64,000 bases of DNA from Bacteroidota bacterium (GCA_020403265.1 JADBXZ010000058.1:1-64000); one strand, 5' to 3'; positions 15,963 to 26,070 are shown, counted from the first letter of the stretch. Notes: generated by a model not told the origin, from the letters alone. Program-made: numbers and translations.

Positions 15963-17336
15963 GTGGTGCTAAGATACATTTATATTGGTTTGGCTATTTT
16001 CTTTTTTGCTTGCTCGGGTGAACATTCAGTTGACAAAAGGCAAAACGAAGTTACTTGGACAAACAACATTGCAAACATTGTGTTTACAAATTGCACGCCT
16101 TGTCATCGTCCAAACCAGGCTGGTCCGTTTAATTTATTGTCTTACAATGATGCCGTTAAAAAAGCCAAATTAATTAAGTTTGTTACACAAACAGGGTATA
16201 TGCCACCATGGCCGGCAGATGCATCTTACACTCATTTTGTTGGTGAGCGTGTTTTGGCAGATTCTATTAAGAGTATGATTAAGCAATGGGTTGAGCAGGG
16301 TTGCAAATATGGCGACAGTGCTTTAAAACCAGAGCCCCCTTCTTTTAATAATTTATCCTTTTACCGTCAACCGGATTTGGTTATTAAAGCACAACAACCA
16401 GTAACAATTAAGGGTAATGGAACCGATGCTTTTTATATTGTGAAGTTTCCTTATGAAATCCCGCACGATACTATTGTTGATTTTGTTGAGTTTGTTCCGC
16501 ATCAACGTAAACTTGTTCATCATGTTAACGGCCATTTGGTAAGCTATGATAGTAAACGAAAGTTTAATTATCAAAATGGGGTGGGTATTAATTTAGATGT
16601 AACTAAAAACTTAATGTCGGCATATTCTGAAATGCACATTCCTTACACAGACGGTTTACAGCCCAAATTTCCCACACTAACACCAAATACAGTTTACTAT
16701 TTACCGGGTTATTTACCGCCGAATTACCCTGACGACGTTGGAGGTTTTCCATTAAAAAAACATGGCTTGTTTTTATTAAATAACATCCATTATGGGCCTA
16801 GCTCTATAGATTGTGTTGATAGTAGTTATTTAAATGTGTTTTTCCGCAAAACGCCAATTAAACGTGGAGTTAAGGAGACTCAGTTAGGAACCTTTGGCGT
16901 TTCAGAAATCGAGCCGGCTTTTTTTATAGAACCTAATAAAGTAAAAACATTTGTTACACAAACAACTTTGTCTCAAGACATTTCTGTTTTATCGGTAAAC
17001 CCACACATGCATTTAATTGGCAAATCATTTTGGGCTTTTGCTTTTTTGGGATCAGATACGATACCACTTATCCGTATAAAAAAATGGGATTTTAGATGGC
17101 AATACTATTACACATTTTTGCACCCTCTTAAAATCCCAAAAGGCTATACCATTAAAGTTATCGGGGAATTTGATAACACCGCTCAAAATCCAAACAACCC
17201 GTTTCATCCTCCAAGACTTATTACCAATGGCAATGGTGTGGAGAGTATGAAAACGACCGAAGAAATGTTTCAGTTTATTTTTACTTATATGCCATATAAA
17301 ACCGGAGATGAAACAATTAGTTTAAATCGGCCGTAA
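15963..17336 (+). CDS. Haem c / copper type II monooxygenase-like lipoprotein
   Basis: Taking the GTG at 15963 gives 457 residues with a lipobox FFFAC (Cys17); a GTG at 15930 is also possible but overlaps the divergent gene. A cytochrome c-like domain follows with CTPCH at 44-48 and the MPPWPAD segment. The C-terminal part carries motifs that match the copper ligands of peptidylglycine/dopamine monooxygenases: VHHVNGHL (paired His), NIHYGPS, and NPHMHLIGK. So a periplasmic or outer-membrane lipoprotein that may oxidise an unknown substrate with electrons through its own haem. The domain match is by motif reading; the activity is inferred. It is convergent with dnaE, 20 nt overlapping. Confidence 0.75.
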   Translation: MVLRYIYIGLAIFFFACSGEHSVDKRQNEVTWTNNIANIVFTNCTPCHRPNQAGPFNLLSYNDAVKKAKLIKFVTQTGYMPPWPADASYTHFVGERVLADSIKSMIKQWVEQGCKYGDSALKPEPPSFNNLSFYRQPDLVIKAQQPVTIKGNGTDAFYIVKFPYEIPHDTIVDFVEFVPHQRKLVHHVNGHLVSYDSKRKFNYQNGVGINLDVTKNLMSAYSEMHIPYTDGLQPKFPTLTPNTVYYLPGYLPPNYPDDVGGFPLKKHGLFLLNNIHYGPSSIDCVDSSYLNVFFRKTPIKRGVKETQLGTFGVSEIEPAFFIEPNKVKTFVTQTTLSQDISVLSVNPHMHLIGKSFWAFAFLGSDTIPLIRIKKWDFRWQYYYTFLHPLKIPKGYTIKVIGEFDNTAQNPNNPFHPPRLITNGNGVESMKTTEEMFQFIFTYMPYKTGDETISLNRP

Positions 17337-20286
17337 CGTGGTTGTCTTCCCTGTTGAGGGATGGCATCCGGTAAAGATGACTAACGTTGATAAAGATAAA
17401 ATCATATTCTGTTTCTACCAAGCCTACAATTCTGTAGCAGCCCGGTCCTGTAAACGGAAAGGTTTTATAAGCCGCTGGAAAATGAACAGTGTCAATCCAT
17501 GCGCCATCAATGTCGACAAAAGTTCCAAAACACATTTTGTCGCCCTTGCTGGTGCGCGTTGGTTTAGTAGTAATTAAATAACCGATTATTTCAACCGTTT
17601 TACCCAAGTGCTTTTTTAAATCGGCGCTGACTAATTTATTTTTAATGGGTTCTTTTACCAATTTAAAAGGGCTGCATAACGGAAAACCTAAAAGTTCTAT
17701 TTCATCTAAAGCATCGTCTAGTGATGTAGAGTTTAATTGGGGTAGTTTATACTTTTGATTTTCTGTTTCAAACAACTCGGGCGTTTGATGCGGAGATTTT
17801 CCGGGATTACTGGTTAAGTATGATTCCCACATTAATTCTTTTTTATTTGAGTTGTAAAACGAAAAAGCGCCTACCCGAATAAGCAATTGTGTTTGCTGAA
17901 CGCTAATACCGGTGCGTTTAATAAAGTCGCTGAGGTTTTTGTAGTTGCCGTTTTTTTGTCGTTCGGCCAAAAGCGTTAGTGTTGTTGTTGTTTCGAGTTC
18001 GGCAATAAAAGCCAAACCAATGTAAATGGTTTGATTTTTAACTACACACAACTGATCGCTGTTATTAACACATGGATTTTTTATTTCGGCACCATTTAAT
18101 CTGGCTTCGTGCAGATAAAGTTCTTTTCTGTAAAATCCACCGCCGTTGTTTAAAGTGGCTACCATGTATTCTATCGGATAATAAGCCTTTAAGTACATGG
18201 CCTGATAGCTTTCTACGGCGTAGCTTGCTGAGTGACCTTTAGCAAAAGCAAAATTAGCAAAACTTTCTATTTGATTCCAAATACGATCAATGGTTTCGGG
18301 TTTGTATTTTTTGGCAAAGCAGTTGTTGTAAAAATTTTGCTTAACCTTATCAAATTCATTTCGCTGTTTAAATTTCCAACTCATGCCACGCCTCAGGTAA
18401 TCAGCTTCTGCTAATGTAAGCCCGGCAAATAGGTGCGCTACTTTTATCACATCTTCCTGGTAAACCATTACACCATAGGTTTCTTTTAAAATATCGTATA
18501 GTTCCGGCAAAGCATTTCTCGCCGCCTTTTGTTTTTCTATATTCCTGTAACGTTCAATGTATTCGTGCATCATGCCGCTTTTAGATACGCCGGGTCGAAT
18601 AATGGAACTTGCAGCAACTAATCTCAAATAATCTTCTGCCTGTAGTTTGGATAATAGCATTCGCATAGCAGGACTTTCTACATAAAAACAACCAATGCAT
18701 TTGCCTTCCTTTAACAGACTGTTTATTTTTGAATCGACCTTAAATCTTTTAATATCGTGTATGTCAATTTCAGTGTTTTGATTTTCTTTAATTAATTTAA
18801 CTGTATCATGTATTTTTCCTAAGCCACGTTGACTAAGAATATCAAACTTAAATAAGCCAATATCTTCTGCTTCAAGCATGCTAAATTGTGTGGTAGGGTA
18901 GCCTTTAGGGGGCAAAAAGGTTGCGCAGTAAGTAACGATGGGTTCTTCTGAAATAACGATGCCGCTGGCGTGAATACTTAAATGATTTGGAAATCCTTGG
19001 ATGAGGTGGCTGTATTTTAGAACCAGTTGTTGAAGTTGATCCGGTGTTTCCGATGCTTTACCACTTTGTAATTTATCAATTTCGGCGGTTGGTAAACCAA
19101 ACACTTTACCTAGTTCACGTACGGTAGCATCAAATTGAAAGGTGTTGTAGGAGCCAAGCAAGGCGGTTCGTTCGTAACCAAATCGTTCAAAAATGTACTG
19201 GGTCATATGGTCGCGATCTGTCCACGAAAAATCTATGTCAAAATCCGGGGCATTGTTGCGGTGTTCGTTTATAAAACGCTCAAAGTAAAGGTCTAAATCA
19301 ATGGGGTCTACATCCGTTATTCTTAAAATGTAAGCCACCATACTGTTAGCCCCGCTCCCTCTTCCTACATAAACAAAGCCTTGTTTTCTGGCGTAGCTGG
19401 TAATGTCCCAATTGATTAAAAAATATGCGGCAAAATTCATTTTTTCAATGATGCCAAGTTCTTTTTCAATTCTTTCAAAAATAACGGGTTCTGGGTTTGG
19501 GTATCTGTAAGAAAGGTTATTATAGGTTTCTTCCTTTAATTTTTCAACGTCACCCCTAAAACTGTTAGTATAGTATTTTAAGGTTTTATTAGCCAGTTTG
19601 CCAAATTCAAAATCAACACTGCAATTTTTTAAAATGTGTTCTGTGTTTTTAATAATTTGCGGATAGTCGGCAAAACTTTTTAGTAAAAGGTTGTGGTGCT
19701 TAAGGGTATTTTCAGGGTCGGCCGTTTCCTCTTTAGGCAGTTTACTTAGCAGCGTATTGTTTTGTATTGCACGAAGCAAACGGTGTGCGTTAAAACCCGA
19801 TTTATTTTTAAATGTAAGGGTTTGTAATACCACCATTTTTTCTGTTAAGTGTTTCTGTGGCGAGAAAGGTAAATTTTTTAGCTGTTGTTCGTTAATGCCA
19901 ATAAACTCGTTTTTTAAGAGAGCCTGTCCTTCGTAGGATTGTAAAGGGTAAATAACATAGGCGTTTTTAAACGCCGGTGCTTTTTTTTCAAACCCGGACG
20001 AGGCGTGTAGGTGTTGACTAAGGTGTTTGTTTAGTTCGGCATAGCCTTTGTTGTTTTTTGCAATGCCAATGTATTGTTGTGTGATGTTGTTTCTAAAATC
20101 TATACCCACGCAACATTTAACAAGTTGTTCTTTGCATTGGCGGATGGTTTCTATTACAGCGGTACTGGTGTTGATATCCGTGAGTACAAAACTGTTATAG
20201 CCATTTTGTTTTATGCAGGCAATAAGCTCTTCCACACTGAGTGTGCCGTAACGGAGGCTGTAATATGTGTGGCAATTTAATAACAC
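17317..20286 (-). CDS. DNA polymerase III alpha subunit-like (short DnaE, translesion type)
   Basis: A 989-residue C-family polymerase. It has an N-terminal PHP domain (CHTYYSLRYG, residues 5-14), the polymerase core with GRGSGANS at 308-315 and the catalytic PDFDIDF at 347-353, the finger and helix-hairpin-helix region, and a C-terminal OB fold (about 905-975). Replicative DnaE is usually 1150-1450 residues; here the tail after the OB fold is missing. The gene lies 64 nt after dinB on the same strand, the arrangement of DnaE2/ImuC-type mutagenic cassettes. I infer an error-prone accessory polymerase rather than the main replicase, but cannot see whether another dnaE exists in the genome. Confidence 0.88.
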   Translation of the reverse strand: MLLNCHTYYSLRYGTLSVEELIACIKQNGYNSFVLTDINTSTAVIETIRQCKEQLVKCCVGIDFRNNITQQYIGIAKNNKGYAELNKHLSQHLHASSGFEKKAPAFKNAYVIYPLQSYEGQALLKNEFIGINEQQLKNLPFSPQKHLTEKMVVLQTLTFKNKSGFNAHRLLRAIQNNTLLSKLPKEETADPENTLKHHNLLLKSFADYPQIIKNTEHILKNCSVDFEFGKLANKTLKYYTNSFRGDVEKLKEETYNNLSYRYPNPEPVIFERIEKELGIIEKMNFAAYFLINWDITSYARKQGFVYVGRGSGANSMVAYILRITDVDPIDLDLYFERFINEHRNNAPDFDIDFSWTDRDHMTQYIFERFGYERTALLGSYNTFQFDATVRELGKVFGLPTAEIDKLQSGKASETPDQLQQLVLKYSHLIQGFPNHLSIHASGIVISEEPIVTYCATFLPPKGYPTTQFSMLEAEDIGLFKFDILSQRGLGKIHDTVKLIKENQNTEIDIHDIKRFKVDSKINSLLKEGKCIGCFYVESPAMRMLLSKLQAEDYLRLVAASSIIRPGVSKSGMMHEYIERYRNIEKQKAARNALPELYDILKETYGVMVYQEDVIKVAHLFAGLTLAEADYLRRGMSWKFKQRNEFDKVKQNFYNNCFAKKYKPETIDRIWNQIESFANFAFAKGHSASYAVESYQAMYLKAYYPIEYMVATLNNGGGFYRKELYLHEARLNGAEIKNPCVNNSDQLCVVKNQTIYIGLAFIAELETTTTLTLLAERQKNGNYKNLSDFIKRTGISVQQTQLLIRVGAFSFYNSNKKELMWESYLTSNPGKSPHQTPELFETENQKYKLPQLNSTSLDDALDEIELLGFPLCSPFKLVKEPIKNKLVSADLKKHLGKTVEIIGYLITTKPTRTSKGDKMCFGTFVDIDGAWIDTVHFPAAYKTFPFTGPGCYRIVGLVETEYDFIFINVSHLYRMPSLNREDNHVTADLN

Positions 20287-20350
20287 GCTTGCCGCACAAA
20301 TTTACTATAAAAAACAACAGTGTTTTGCTATGTTTTATAGTTGTTTAAAA

Positions 20351-21526
20351 TTAACCTTTAAACAAATTGGGGTCGCGTTTTTTTAAACCTAAGCCAACAG
20401 CTCTCATCACGGCTTTATCGCCAAAACGTTGGCGCAGTTTATCCATGGCGGCATATAACTGCATTTGTTCGGTGGTGTCATTAAATAAATCAAACTGGTA
20501 GGTGCCTTGTATTAAATGGCTAAAGCGCACACCAATTAAGCGAATCAACATACGCTTTTGAAACAGTTTATTAAACAGTTCTTTCACTTTTTCTATTAAA
20601 ATACCATCAATGGCCGTGTAGGGGATGCGCGCCTGCATGGTGTAGGTGTTAAAATCAGAATACCTTATTTTTACGGTTACACAAGCTGTTAATTTTTCTT
20701 CGCTGCGCAACTGATAAGCTAACTTTTCTGTCATACTAACCAATACGCTATTCAGGTGTTGCATGTCTATGGTATCTTTTTCAAAGGTGCATTCGGTGGA
20801 GAGTGATTTACGTTCGTTATAGGGCTCGATGGGTGAATTATCGATGCCGTTGGCTTTCTTCCAGATACTGATGCCATTATCGCCCAGCACTTGTTGTAAG
20901 GCTTTAACCGGCATCTCCTGCAAGGTTTTAATTTTTTCGATACCTAAGTTGCGTAACTGTAAATAGGTTTTATCGCCCACCATGGGAATTTTTTTTACGG
21001 ATAAGGGCGCTAAGAATTCTTTTTCGGTACCAAGCGGAATTAATTTTTGACCATTGGGTTTAGCTTCTCCCGTACCTACTTTAGACACGGTTTTGTTTTG
21101 CGACAACGCAAAAGAAATGGGCAAATTGCTTTCTTTTATGATTCGCTGACGCAGTTCTGTAGCCATTTTGTAGCAGCCAAAGTATTTATCCATCCCGCTT
21201 ATATCAACGTAAAATTCATCAATGGATGTTTTTTCGTATAGTGGCATGCTCTCTTTAATGATGTCGGTTACCAAATTGCTGTAGTACGTGTATTGTTCGT
21301 AATCACCTTTTACAACTACGGCTTGCGGACATAGCTGTTTAGCCATACGCATGGGCATAGCAGAATGTACACCAAAACTTCGGGCTTCGTAGCTGCAAGA
21401 CGAAACCACACCTCTATCACTGGTGCCACCAACAATAACCGGCAGCCCGTTTAACTTAGGGTTAATGCGTCGTTCTACCGACACAAAAAAACTGTCTAAA
21501 TCCAAGTGTATAATTTGCCGATCCAT
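20351..21526 (-). CDS. dinB: Y-family DNA polymerase (DinB / Pol IV)
   Basis: A 391-residue translesion polymerase. Catalytic acidic residues are Asp9 (HLDLDSFF) and Asp103/Glu104 (SIDEFYVD); the steric gate region SSCSYEARSFGV is at 42-53. Little-finger domain to the C-terminus, ending RDPNLFKG; no obvious canonical beta-clamp motif at the very end. The next gene downstream, 64 nt away, is a short DnaE, so the two are probably one damage-induced operon. No recognisable SOS box was found. Confidence 0.95.
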   Translation of the reverse strand: MDRQIIHLDLDSFFVSVERRINPKLNGLPVIVGGTSDRGVVSSCSYEARSFGVHSAMPMRMAKQLCPQAVVVKGDYEQYTYYSNLVTDIIKESMPLYEKTSIDEFYVDISGMDKYFGCYKMATELRQRIIKESNLPISFALSQNKTVSKVGTGEAKPNGQKLIPLGTEKEFLAPLSVKKIPMVGDKTYLQLRNLGIEKIKTLQEMPVKALQQVLGDNGISIWKKANGIDNSPIEPYNERKSLSTECTFEKDTIDMQHLNSVLVSMTEKLAYQLRSEEKLTACVTVKIRYSDFNTYTMQARIPYTAIDGILIEKVKELFNKLFQKRMLIRLIGVRFSHLIQGTYQFDLFNDTTEQMQLYAAMDKLRQRFGDKAVMRAVGLGLKKRDPNLFKG

Positions 21527-21586
21527 TTAAGGTAAAGGTACAGTATTTAAACAGGCTGTTTGGCTATAAATTGTAGTAATGTAAAG

Positions 21587-22501
21587 TTACAATTTCTCTA
21601 GCCATTCTTTTTGCCATAACACTAAATACACACCTGTTATTGAAATAATGGCCGCAATTACCTGAAGTGGTTTTAATTTTTCTTTTTTATATAAATGATT
21701 AATCACCAAAATAAAAAAGGGGGCCAAACTAAAAATGGATTGCGCAACAACGCTTGGTAAAACACTTAAAGCATAAAGCGAACAGCAAACAGCCGTGATG
21801 TTTCCTAAAAAGGTACTGGTAAAAAAATAAATATTAGCCTTGTTTTTATTTTGAAGAAGGTCCTTGGTCCACCGCACTAATTTTTTATTAAACAAGGCAA
21901 TACCGAGCATACAAACAACTGCACCAATAATGCGAATGTAGGCTATTTCGTATGGTTGAAGCAGGCCGTAAGTTTTAATAATTGCCATTTTAGAGAACAC
22001 CAAAGAAAGCCCTTGTGCCAATAAACAAAGTACTAATAGCAATAGTTCTTTTAAATTAGGACGTGTATTTGTTGATTGGTAGTTAAACTGTGTAAAAAGA
22101 ATGAGTCCTGTAATCGTTAAAACAAGTCCGGCAACGCCAATTAAATTTTGTTGTTCATTTAAAAACAGCCAGCCGAACAGAAAGCCTATGGCGGGTTGAC
22201 AAGCAGAGAAAAAACTAACTGTTTTAATACCCAAATGATTTAGCGCTCTTAGCCTCAGCACATCACTAAGTACAAGACCTAAACAGCCTGAAGTAAAGAT
22301 AAGGAGCAGATTAAAACTACCACAATTAAAAAGATGATTAATGAAATGTGGTTGCAATAAAAAAACCAGAATCCCTAACACAACAAAAGCAATAAGGTGC
22401 CTGAAAAAATTTACAGGTTGGTGTCCTAATTTTTGAACAGCAATGGTTACCGGAAAAATAGCGATAGACCAACACAAACAAGCAATAAACGCTACAATCA
22501 T
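21587..22501 (-). CDS. EamA/DMT-family membrane transporter
   Basis: A 304-residue protein with about ten hydrophobic helices in two repeats of five, the EamA layout; LGLVLSDVLRLRALNHLG and the second-half GNITAVCCSLYALSVLPSVVAQSI are the matching repeat ends. An inner membrane exporter or permease of unknown substrate. The ATG at 22501 starts straight into the first helix. Confidence 0.85.
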   Translation of the reverse strand: MIVAFIACLCWSIAIFPVTIAVQKLGHQPVNFFRHLIAFVVLGILVFLLQPHFINHLFNCGSFNLLLIFTSGCLGLVLSDVLRLRALNHLGIKTVSFFSACQPAIGFLFGWLFLNEQQNLIGVAGLVLTITGLILFTQFNYQSTNTRPNLKELLLLVLCLLAQGLSLVFSKMAIIKTYGLLQPYEIAYIRIIGAVVCMLGIALFNKKLVRWTKDLLQNKNKANIYFFTSTFLGNITAVCCSLYALSVLPSVVAQSIFSLAPFFILVINHLYKKEKLKPLQVIAAIISITGVYLVLWQKEWLEKL

Positions 22502-22539
22502 AACATGAAGGTAGCGTTTATTTTAAAATCAAATAATCT

Positions 22540-23427
22540 TTAAAAAGAAATCACCCTAAAGAACTCTCTATCAAAAATTTCAAAATAAGTTTTTGCTTCA
22601 AATTCCTCGTAGTAAGGGATAAATTTCCGAATATTTTTTCTTACATCGTCATCATAAGCCAACAAATACTTCATTTTAGTTTGAGCGTATTTACTTATGT
22701 TTATTTGAGTAGAGGGTTCCGGCATACCCTTAACACCATAGATTTGGTTTGCAAGAGGACTCAGATTCGGATAGTTCCACTCTTTTAGTTGCTTATCCAA
22801 CCAATTATAGACTATCTCGTTTTCCATGTGTGGCGTATAAACAGATTGATAGATTCGATGACATGGAATAAGTTTTTTTGTAGCTAAACTTAACACAAGT
22901 TTACTGATGAATACATGGTCAGGGTGGCCATAACCCCCCTTAATGTCATCAAGTGTAAAAATAACGCTTGGCTTAAACAAGCTAATTTTTTCTATTAACT
23001 TGTCGGCTACTTTATCCGTAAAAAATTGTAGGTCAATTTCGGAATAAGGTAACGGATAAGCGCTGTGCGCCGCAGTATCCATACCTAGTCGGTATAAGCC
23101 GTCTTCCAAAATTAATTCATTGCCATTACTAATTATTTCAGATGGGTGTTTAAGTGTATCACGTCCTTTGTGTTTTTGTAAGCTCAATTGTTTTATAGTC
23201 CAGCCTTGTGATTTCAATTTTGCTAAAGTTCCTGCCATAGCGCAATCATCATCGTCGTGGGCAACAATGATGAGTGCGCGTTTACTCTTAACTGTATCTA
23301 AATAATTGTCGGTCGGGTAACTTTCTGTGGCTGCAAATTTCCTTAGATCTTCTATTGTAATGTTTTTCTTACAGCCGAAGAAAGCACCTGCGGCCAAAAT
23401 CAATCCAACTATTTTTGACCACTTCAT
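22540..23427 (-). CDS. PIG-L (LmbE-like) deacetylase-family lipoprotein
   Basis: A 295-residue protein with a lipoprotein signal peptide (Cys19 in AFFGC). Zinc-site motifs of the PIG-L/LmbE family are visible: AHDDDD at 56-61, where the usual form is AHPDDE, and GHPDH at 167-171. The Glu-to-Asp change in the first motif could weaken activity or shift substrate. Family members remove acetyl groups from GlcNAc-containing sugars. It is anchored in the periplasm or outer membrane and follows two T9SS-secreted proteins with 6 nt spacing, so they may be co-transcribed. Confidence 0.8.
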   Translation of the reverse strand: MKWSKIVGLILAAGAFFGCKKNITIEDLRKFAATESYPTDNYLDTVKSKRALIIVAHDDDDCAMAGTLAKLKSQGWTIKQLSLQKHKGRDTLKHPSEIISNGNELILEDGLYRLGMDTAAHSAYPLPYSEIDLQFFTDKVADKLIEKISLFKPSVIFTLDDIKGGYGHPDHVFISKLVLSLATKKLIPCHRIYQSVYTPHMENEIVYNWLDKQLKEWNYPNLSPLANQIYGVKGMPEPSTQINISKYAQTKMKYLLAYDDDVRKNIRKFIPYYEEFEAKTYFEIFDREFFRVISF

Positions 23428-23433
23428 ATTTAG

Positions 23434-24624
23434 TTATTCTGTAATAAAGATCTTTTTTGTCATAGTTTTTTTGCCTTTATAATTCAGCAAATAACTTCCT
23501 TTTGTGAGTTGACTAACATCCAGCTGTGCGTTATTTTTAATTTTTAAAACACTTTGTCCAAGTAGGTTGGTAATTTCAATTTCAAAGTCTGATTCATTTG
23601 TAAGAACGTATAATTGATTTTGTGCCGGGTTAGGAAAAACAGAAAATTGACTATCATCTGTATTTTTATTAATCGATGTTACGGTATTTCCTTTCAAAAC
23701 AGTCCACATATAATCAACTATTTGTTGGTAGTTGTTTGTAACAACCGGATCCACATTCCAAGTTGGATTAAAAGTAAAAGTGGCAGAAGGTTTTTCATTA
23801 AATAACTCAATGTACTCTGCTATTGCAGCCAAACAATACCATGTAGAGCGACCGTGTGGTGCTAAATCTTCAAATAAAGTTGTTAGCGGAATATTTCCAA
23901 CATTGGTATTGGCATGCGTCATCAAAACAGCTTTACTAATGTTGTGTAATCTAATATCTAGGTTTGGCCTTGCAGTTTTTAATTTCGCCACCAATAGTTC
24001 CATCCAGGTTTGATAGGAGCCAAGTCCAAAGTTTCGCCAATTAGCAAGTTGCGCTGGTGTGATGGTAGCCGGATTACCGCCCGAACCGCCAAAACCATTG
24101 TTCATTTGGGGCCACCCGGCATACACCACATATTTTCTACTGGAATTAGGAGCATTTGCTTCCCAAGCATCAATCATGTTTAGCAGTCTTGTTTCATAAG
24201 CCATACCCATGTTGGTGTTAACCGAAGGGTCGAAATTGTACCCATCGAAATTATCCGGCACAAAGCCTACATGGTTAATGTTTTGGGCACCGTTCCACGA
24301 GGGAGTCCATTTAGCGATGAGCGTTGTTGTTAATTCAGAATGAAATTGGTTAGCTTGTGCAGGAGTTACCCATTGGGTAAAAAAACCAAACATAGAACCT
24401 AGCGAAACTGTATTGGGAATTGGCGCTGCAGCTGAGAAGCGGGCAATCCAGTTTCCAACATTGGTGCTTGCATTGCCTTGGTTGGAGCCGGTTTGTAAAT
24501 GGTTATACAAAGAATTTTTGTAATAATACATGTGTGCTGTTTTCCCGCCAACGGGTGTTCCGTTTTGTCCAATTAGGTTTCCTGCTACCAGCAGAAGCCC
24601 CATCATTAGTTTTTTCGTTATCAT
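23434..24624 (-). CDS. T9SS type A secreted protein, possibly SGNH-like
   Basis: The ATG at 24624 gives 396 residues with a signal peptide (MITKKLMMGLLLVAGNLIGQ); a longer start at 24657 adds 11 residues before it. The last about 75 residues (FSVFPNPAQNQLYV ... GSYLLNYKGKKTMTKKIFITE) form the type A Por sorting domain for export and surface attachment. The middle is not a family I know well; segments such as YVVYAGWPQMNN and FEDLAPHGRSTWYCLAAIAEYI resemble an SGNH-hydrolase layout (Asp and His near the end), with low certainty. Confidence 0.75.
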   Translation of the reverse strand: MITKKLMMGLLLVAGNLIGQNGTPVGGKTAHMYYYKNSLYNHLQTGSNQGNASTNVGNWIARFSAAAPIPNTVSLGSMFGFFTQWVTPAQANQFHSELTTTLIAKWTPSWNGAQNINHVGFVPDNFDGYNFDPSVNTNMGMAYETRLLNMIDAWEANAPNSSRKYVVYAGWPQMNNGFGGSGGNPATITPAQLANWRNFGLGSYQTWMELLVAKLKTARPNLDIRLHNISKAVLMTHANTNVGNIPLTTLFEDLAPHGRSTWYCLAAIAEYIELFNEKPSATFTFNPTWNVDPVVTNNYQQIVDYMWTVLKGNTVTSINKNTDDSQFSVFPNPAQNQLYVLTNESDFEIEITNLLGQSVLKIKNNAQLDVSQLTKGSYLLNYKGKKTMTKKIFITE

Positions 24625-24678
24625 AACTTTTATTTTATTGGTGAATACTAAATGCATGAGGGGGATGTTTAATAGTAC

Positions 24679-26070
24679 TTATTCTGATTTAATAAACTTG
24701 ATTGTTTTAATGTTTTTATTGTTTGAAAGAATTTCTGCAAAGTACAAACCAGAAGGCCAATCATTAGTATTTAGAGTATATGTTTTGTCTGGCTTGCTAA
24801 TTTCAATTAGTTTATTACCTGTAACCATGTAAATATTAATGGTCTCAACATCGCCGCCATGTTTAATTTGAAGGAAGCTTTTACATGGTGAAGGAAACAA
24901 TTCAAGGGCATTATCAAATGCGAAAGAATTTAGTTTAGTAGTTACTAAAGTAACACTTACTGTGTTAGAGGTTGAGAAACAATTGGTACAATTTCTGGTT
25001 ACTACTTTGTAATTACCACTGCTGCTTGCCACAAGTGTTTGTAGTGTAGCTCCTGAAACAGCACTATTATTTAGATACCATTGATAAGCTAATCCACCAG
25101 GTGAAGCTGTTAGTGTTGTTGAGTTAACGGTTACGGAGGATGCTCCATTATGCTTTAACATGGCATAAAGTTGTGTGTAGCTTGCCACATTGAACGTATC
25201 AACATAAGGCGCTGATGGTGTTGCCGGAAATGGCGTATGTAAACCCGGACTATATGTTAGTTTTAAAAAGGATTTTACATTTTGTGATTGTAACTGATTA
25301 AATATTTGCTGACTTCCACCTCCTGTATTGTGAGGTACTGTTGCGTCACTAGTGTTGTGCACGGCACCAAAAGGAATGGTTTCACCGGTTAAGAAATTTA
25401 AATCCCATAGCGAGCCGGCTTGTGTAACACACCCCGCAACGTTGTATGGTTGACTTAAATTAACAGTAGGTGTGCTTACATTGTAGTTCCCGCCTTGATT
25501 AGATAGCGCAAGAGGAAAAGCTTCTGATTGATCCATAAAAGCAGTATGGTTTGCAATAATTGCCCCTGCCGATGAACCACCAACAAAAATTTGTGAGGTA
25601 TCGGCACCAAAAGCACTGGCGTTTGCTCGAACAAAACGAATGGCTGCAACCATGTCTTGTACACCTCGTATTAAAGCTTCTTGATATTGTTGGTTGTTAG
25701 CCGGTGTGGTTGGCCATAAACGGTACCGCATGGTAATGGCAACGTACCCTTTTCTGGCAAATTGCGTCATCATGTCTGTAGTTTTTTGTTCTAAATAACT
25801 GCCTGTTGTAAAGCCACCACCGTGTGCCCAAATAATTACAGGGCGGCATGTATTAACATCTCCCGTCGGGGTGTAAACACGCGCAATATTAGTTGTTGTG
25901 TTAACACCATAGGTAATTTGAGTGGTGTTTGTAGATGCAAAGGCAAAAGAGGTTAGCCCAGGCGCAAATCGGCCAAATGAACAGGTGTCGCCTATTGCAG
26001 TTGATTGTGCTTGTGTTAAGAGCGACGCTCCTAGCCCTGATAAAGCAAATAGAATTTTTGTGATTTTCAT
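24679..26070 (-). CDS. T9SS-secreted carboxylesterase-like alpha/beta hydrolase
   Basis: A 463-residue protein: signal peptide (MKITKILFALSGLGASLLTQAQ), an alpha/beta hydrolase domain with oxyanion-hole HGGG at 83-86 and nucleophile Ser167 in GGSSAGA, an Ig-like module with paired Cys (about 320-375), and a type A T9SS sorting domain (LELFPSPCKSFLQI ... GLYFAEILSNNKNI). It is predicted to be exported and to hydrolyse esters outside the cell. It precedes the previous gene by 54 nt and is divergent from the helical protein at 26231. Confidence 0.88.
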   Translation of the reverse strand: MKITKILFALSGLGASLLTQAQSTAIGDTCSFGRFAPGLTSFAFASTNTTQITYGVNTTTNIARVYTPTGDVNTCRPVIIWAHGGGFTTGSYLEQKTTDMMTQFARKGYVAITMRYRLWPTTPANNQQYQEALIRGVQDMVAAIRFVRANASAFGADTSQIFVGGSSAGAIIANHTAFMDQSEAFPLALSNQGGNYNVSTPTVNLSQPYNVAGCVTQAGSLWDLNFLTGETIPFGAVHNTSDATVPHNTGGGSQQIFNQLQSQNVKSFLKLTYSPGLHTPFPATPSAPYVDTFNVASYTQLYAMLKHNGASSVTVNSTTLTASPGGLAYQWYLNNSAVSGATLQTLVASSSGNYKVVTRNCTNCFSTSNTVSVTLVTTKLNSFAFDNALELFPSPCKSFLQIKHGGDVETINIYMVTGNKLIEISKPDKTYTLNTNDWPSGLYFAEILSNNKNIKTIKFIKSE

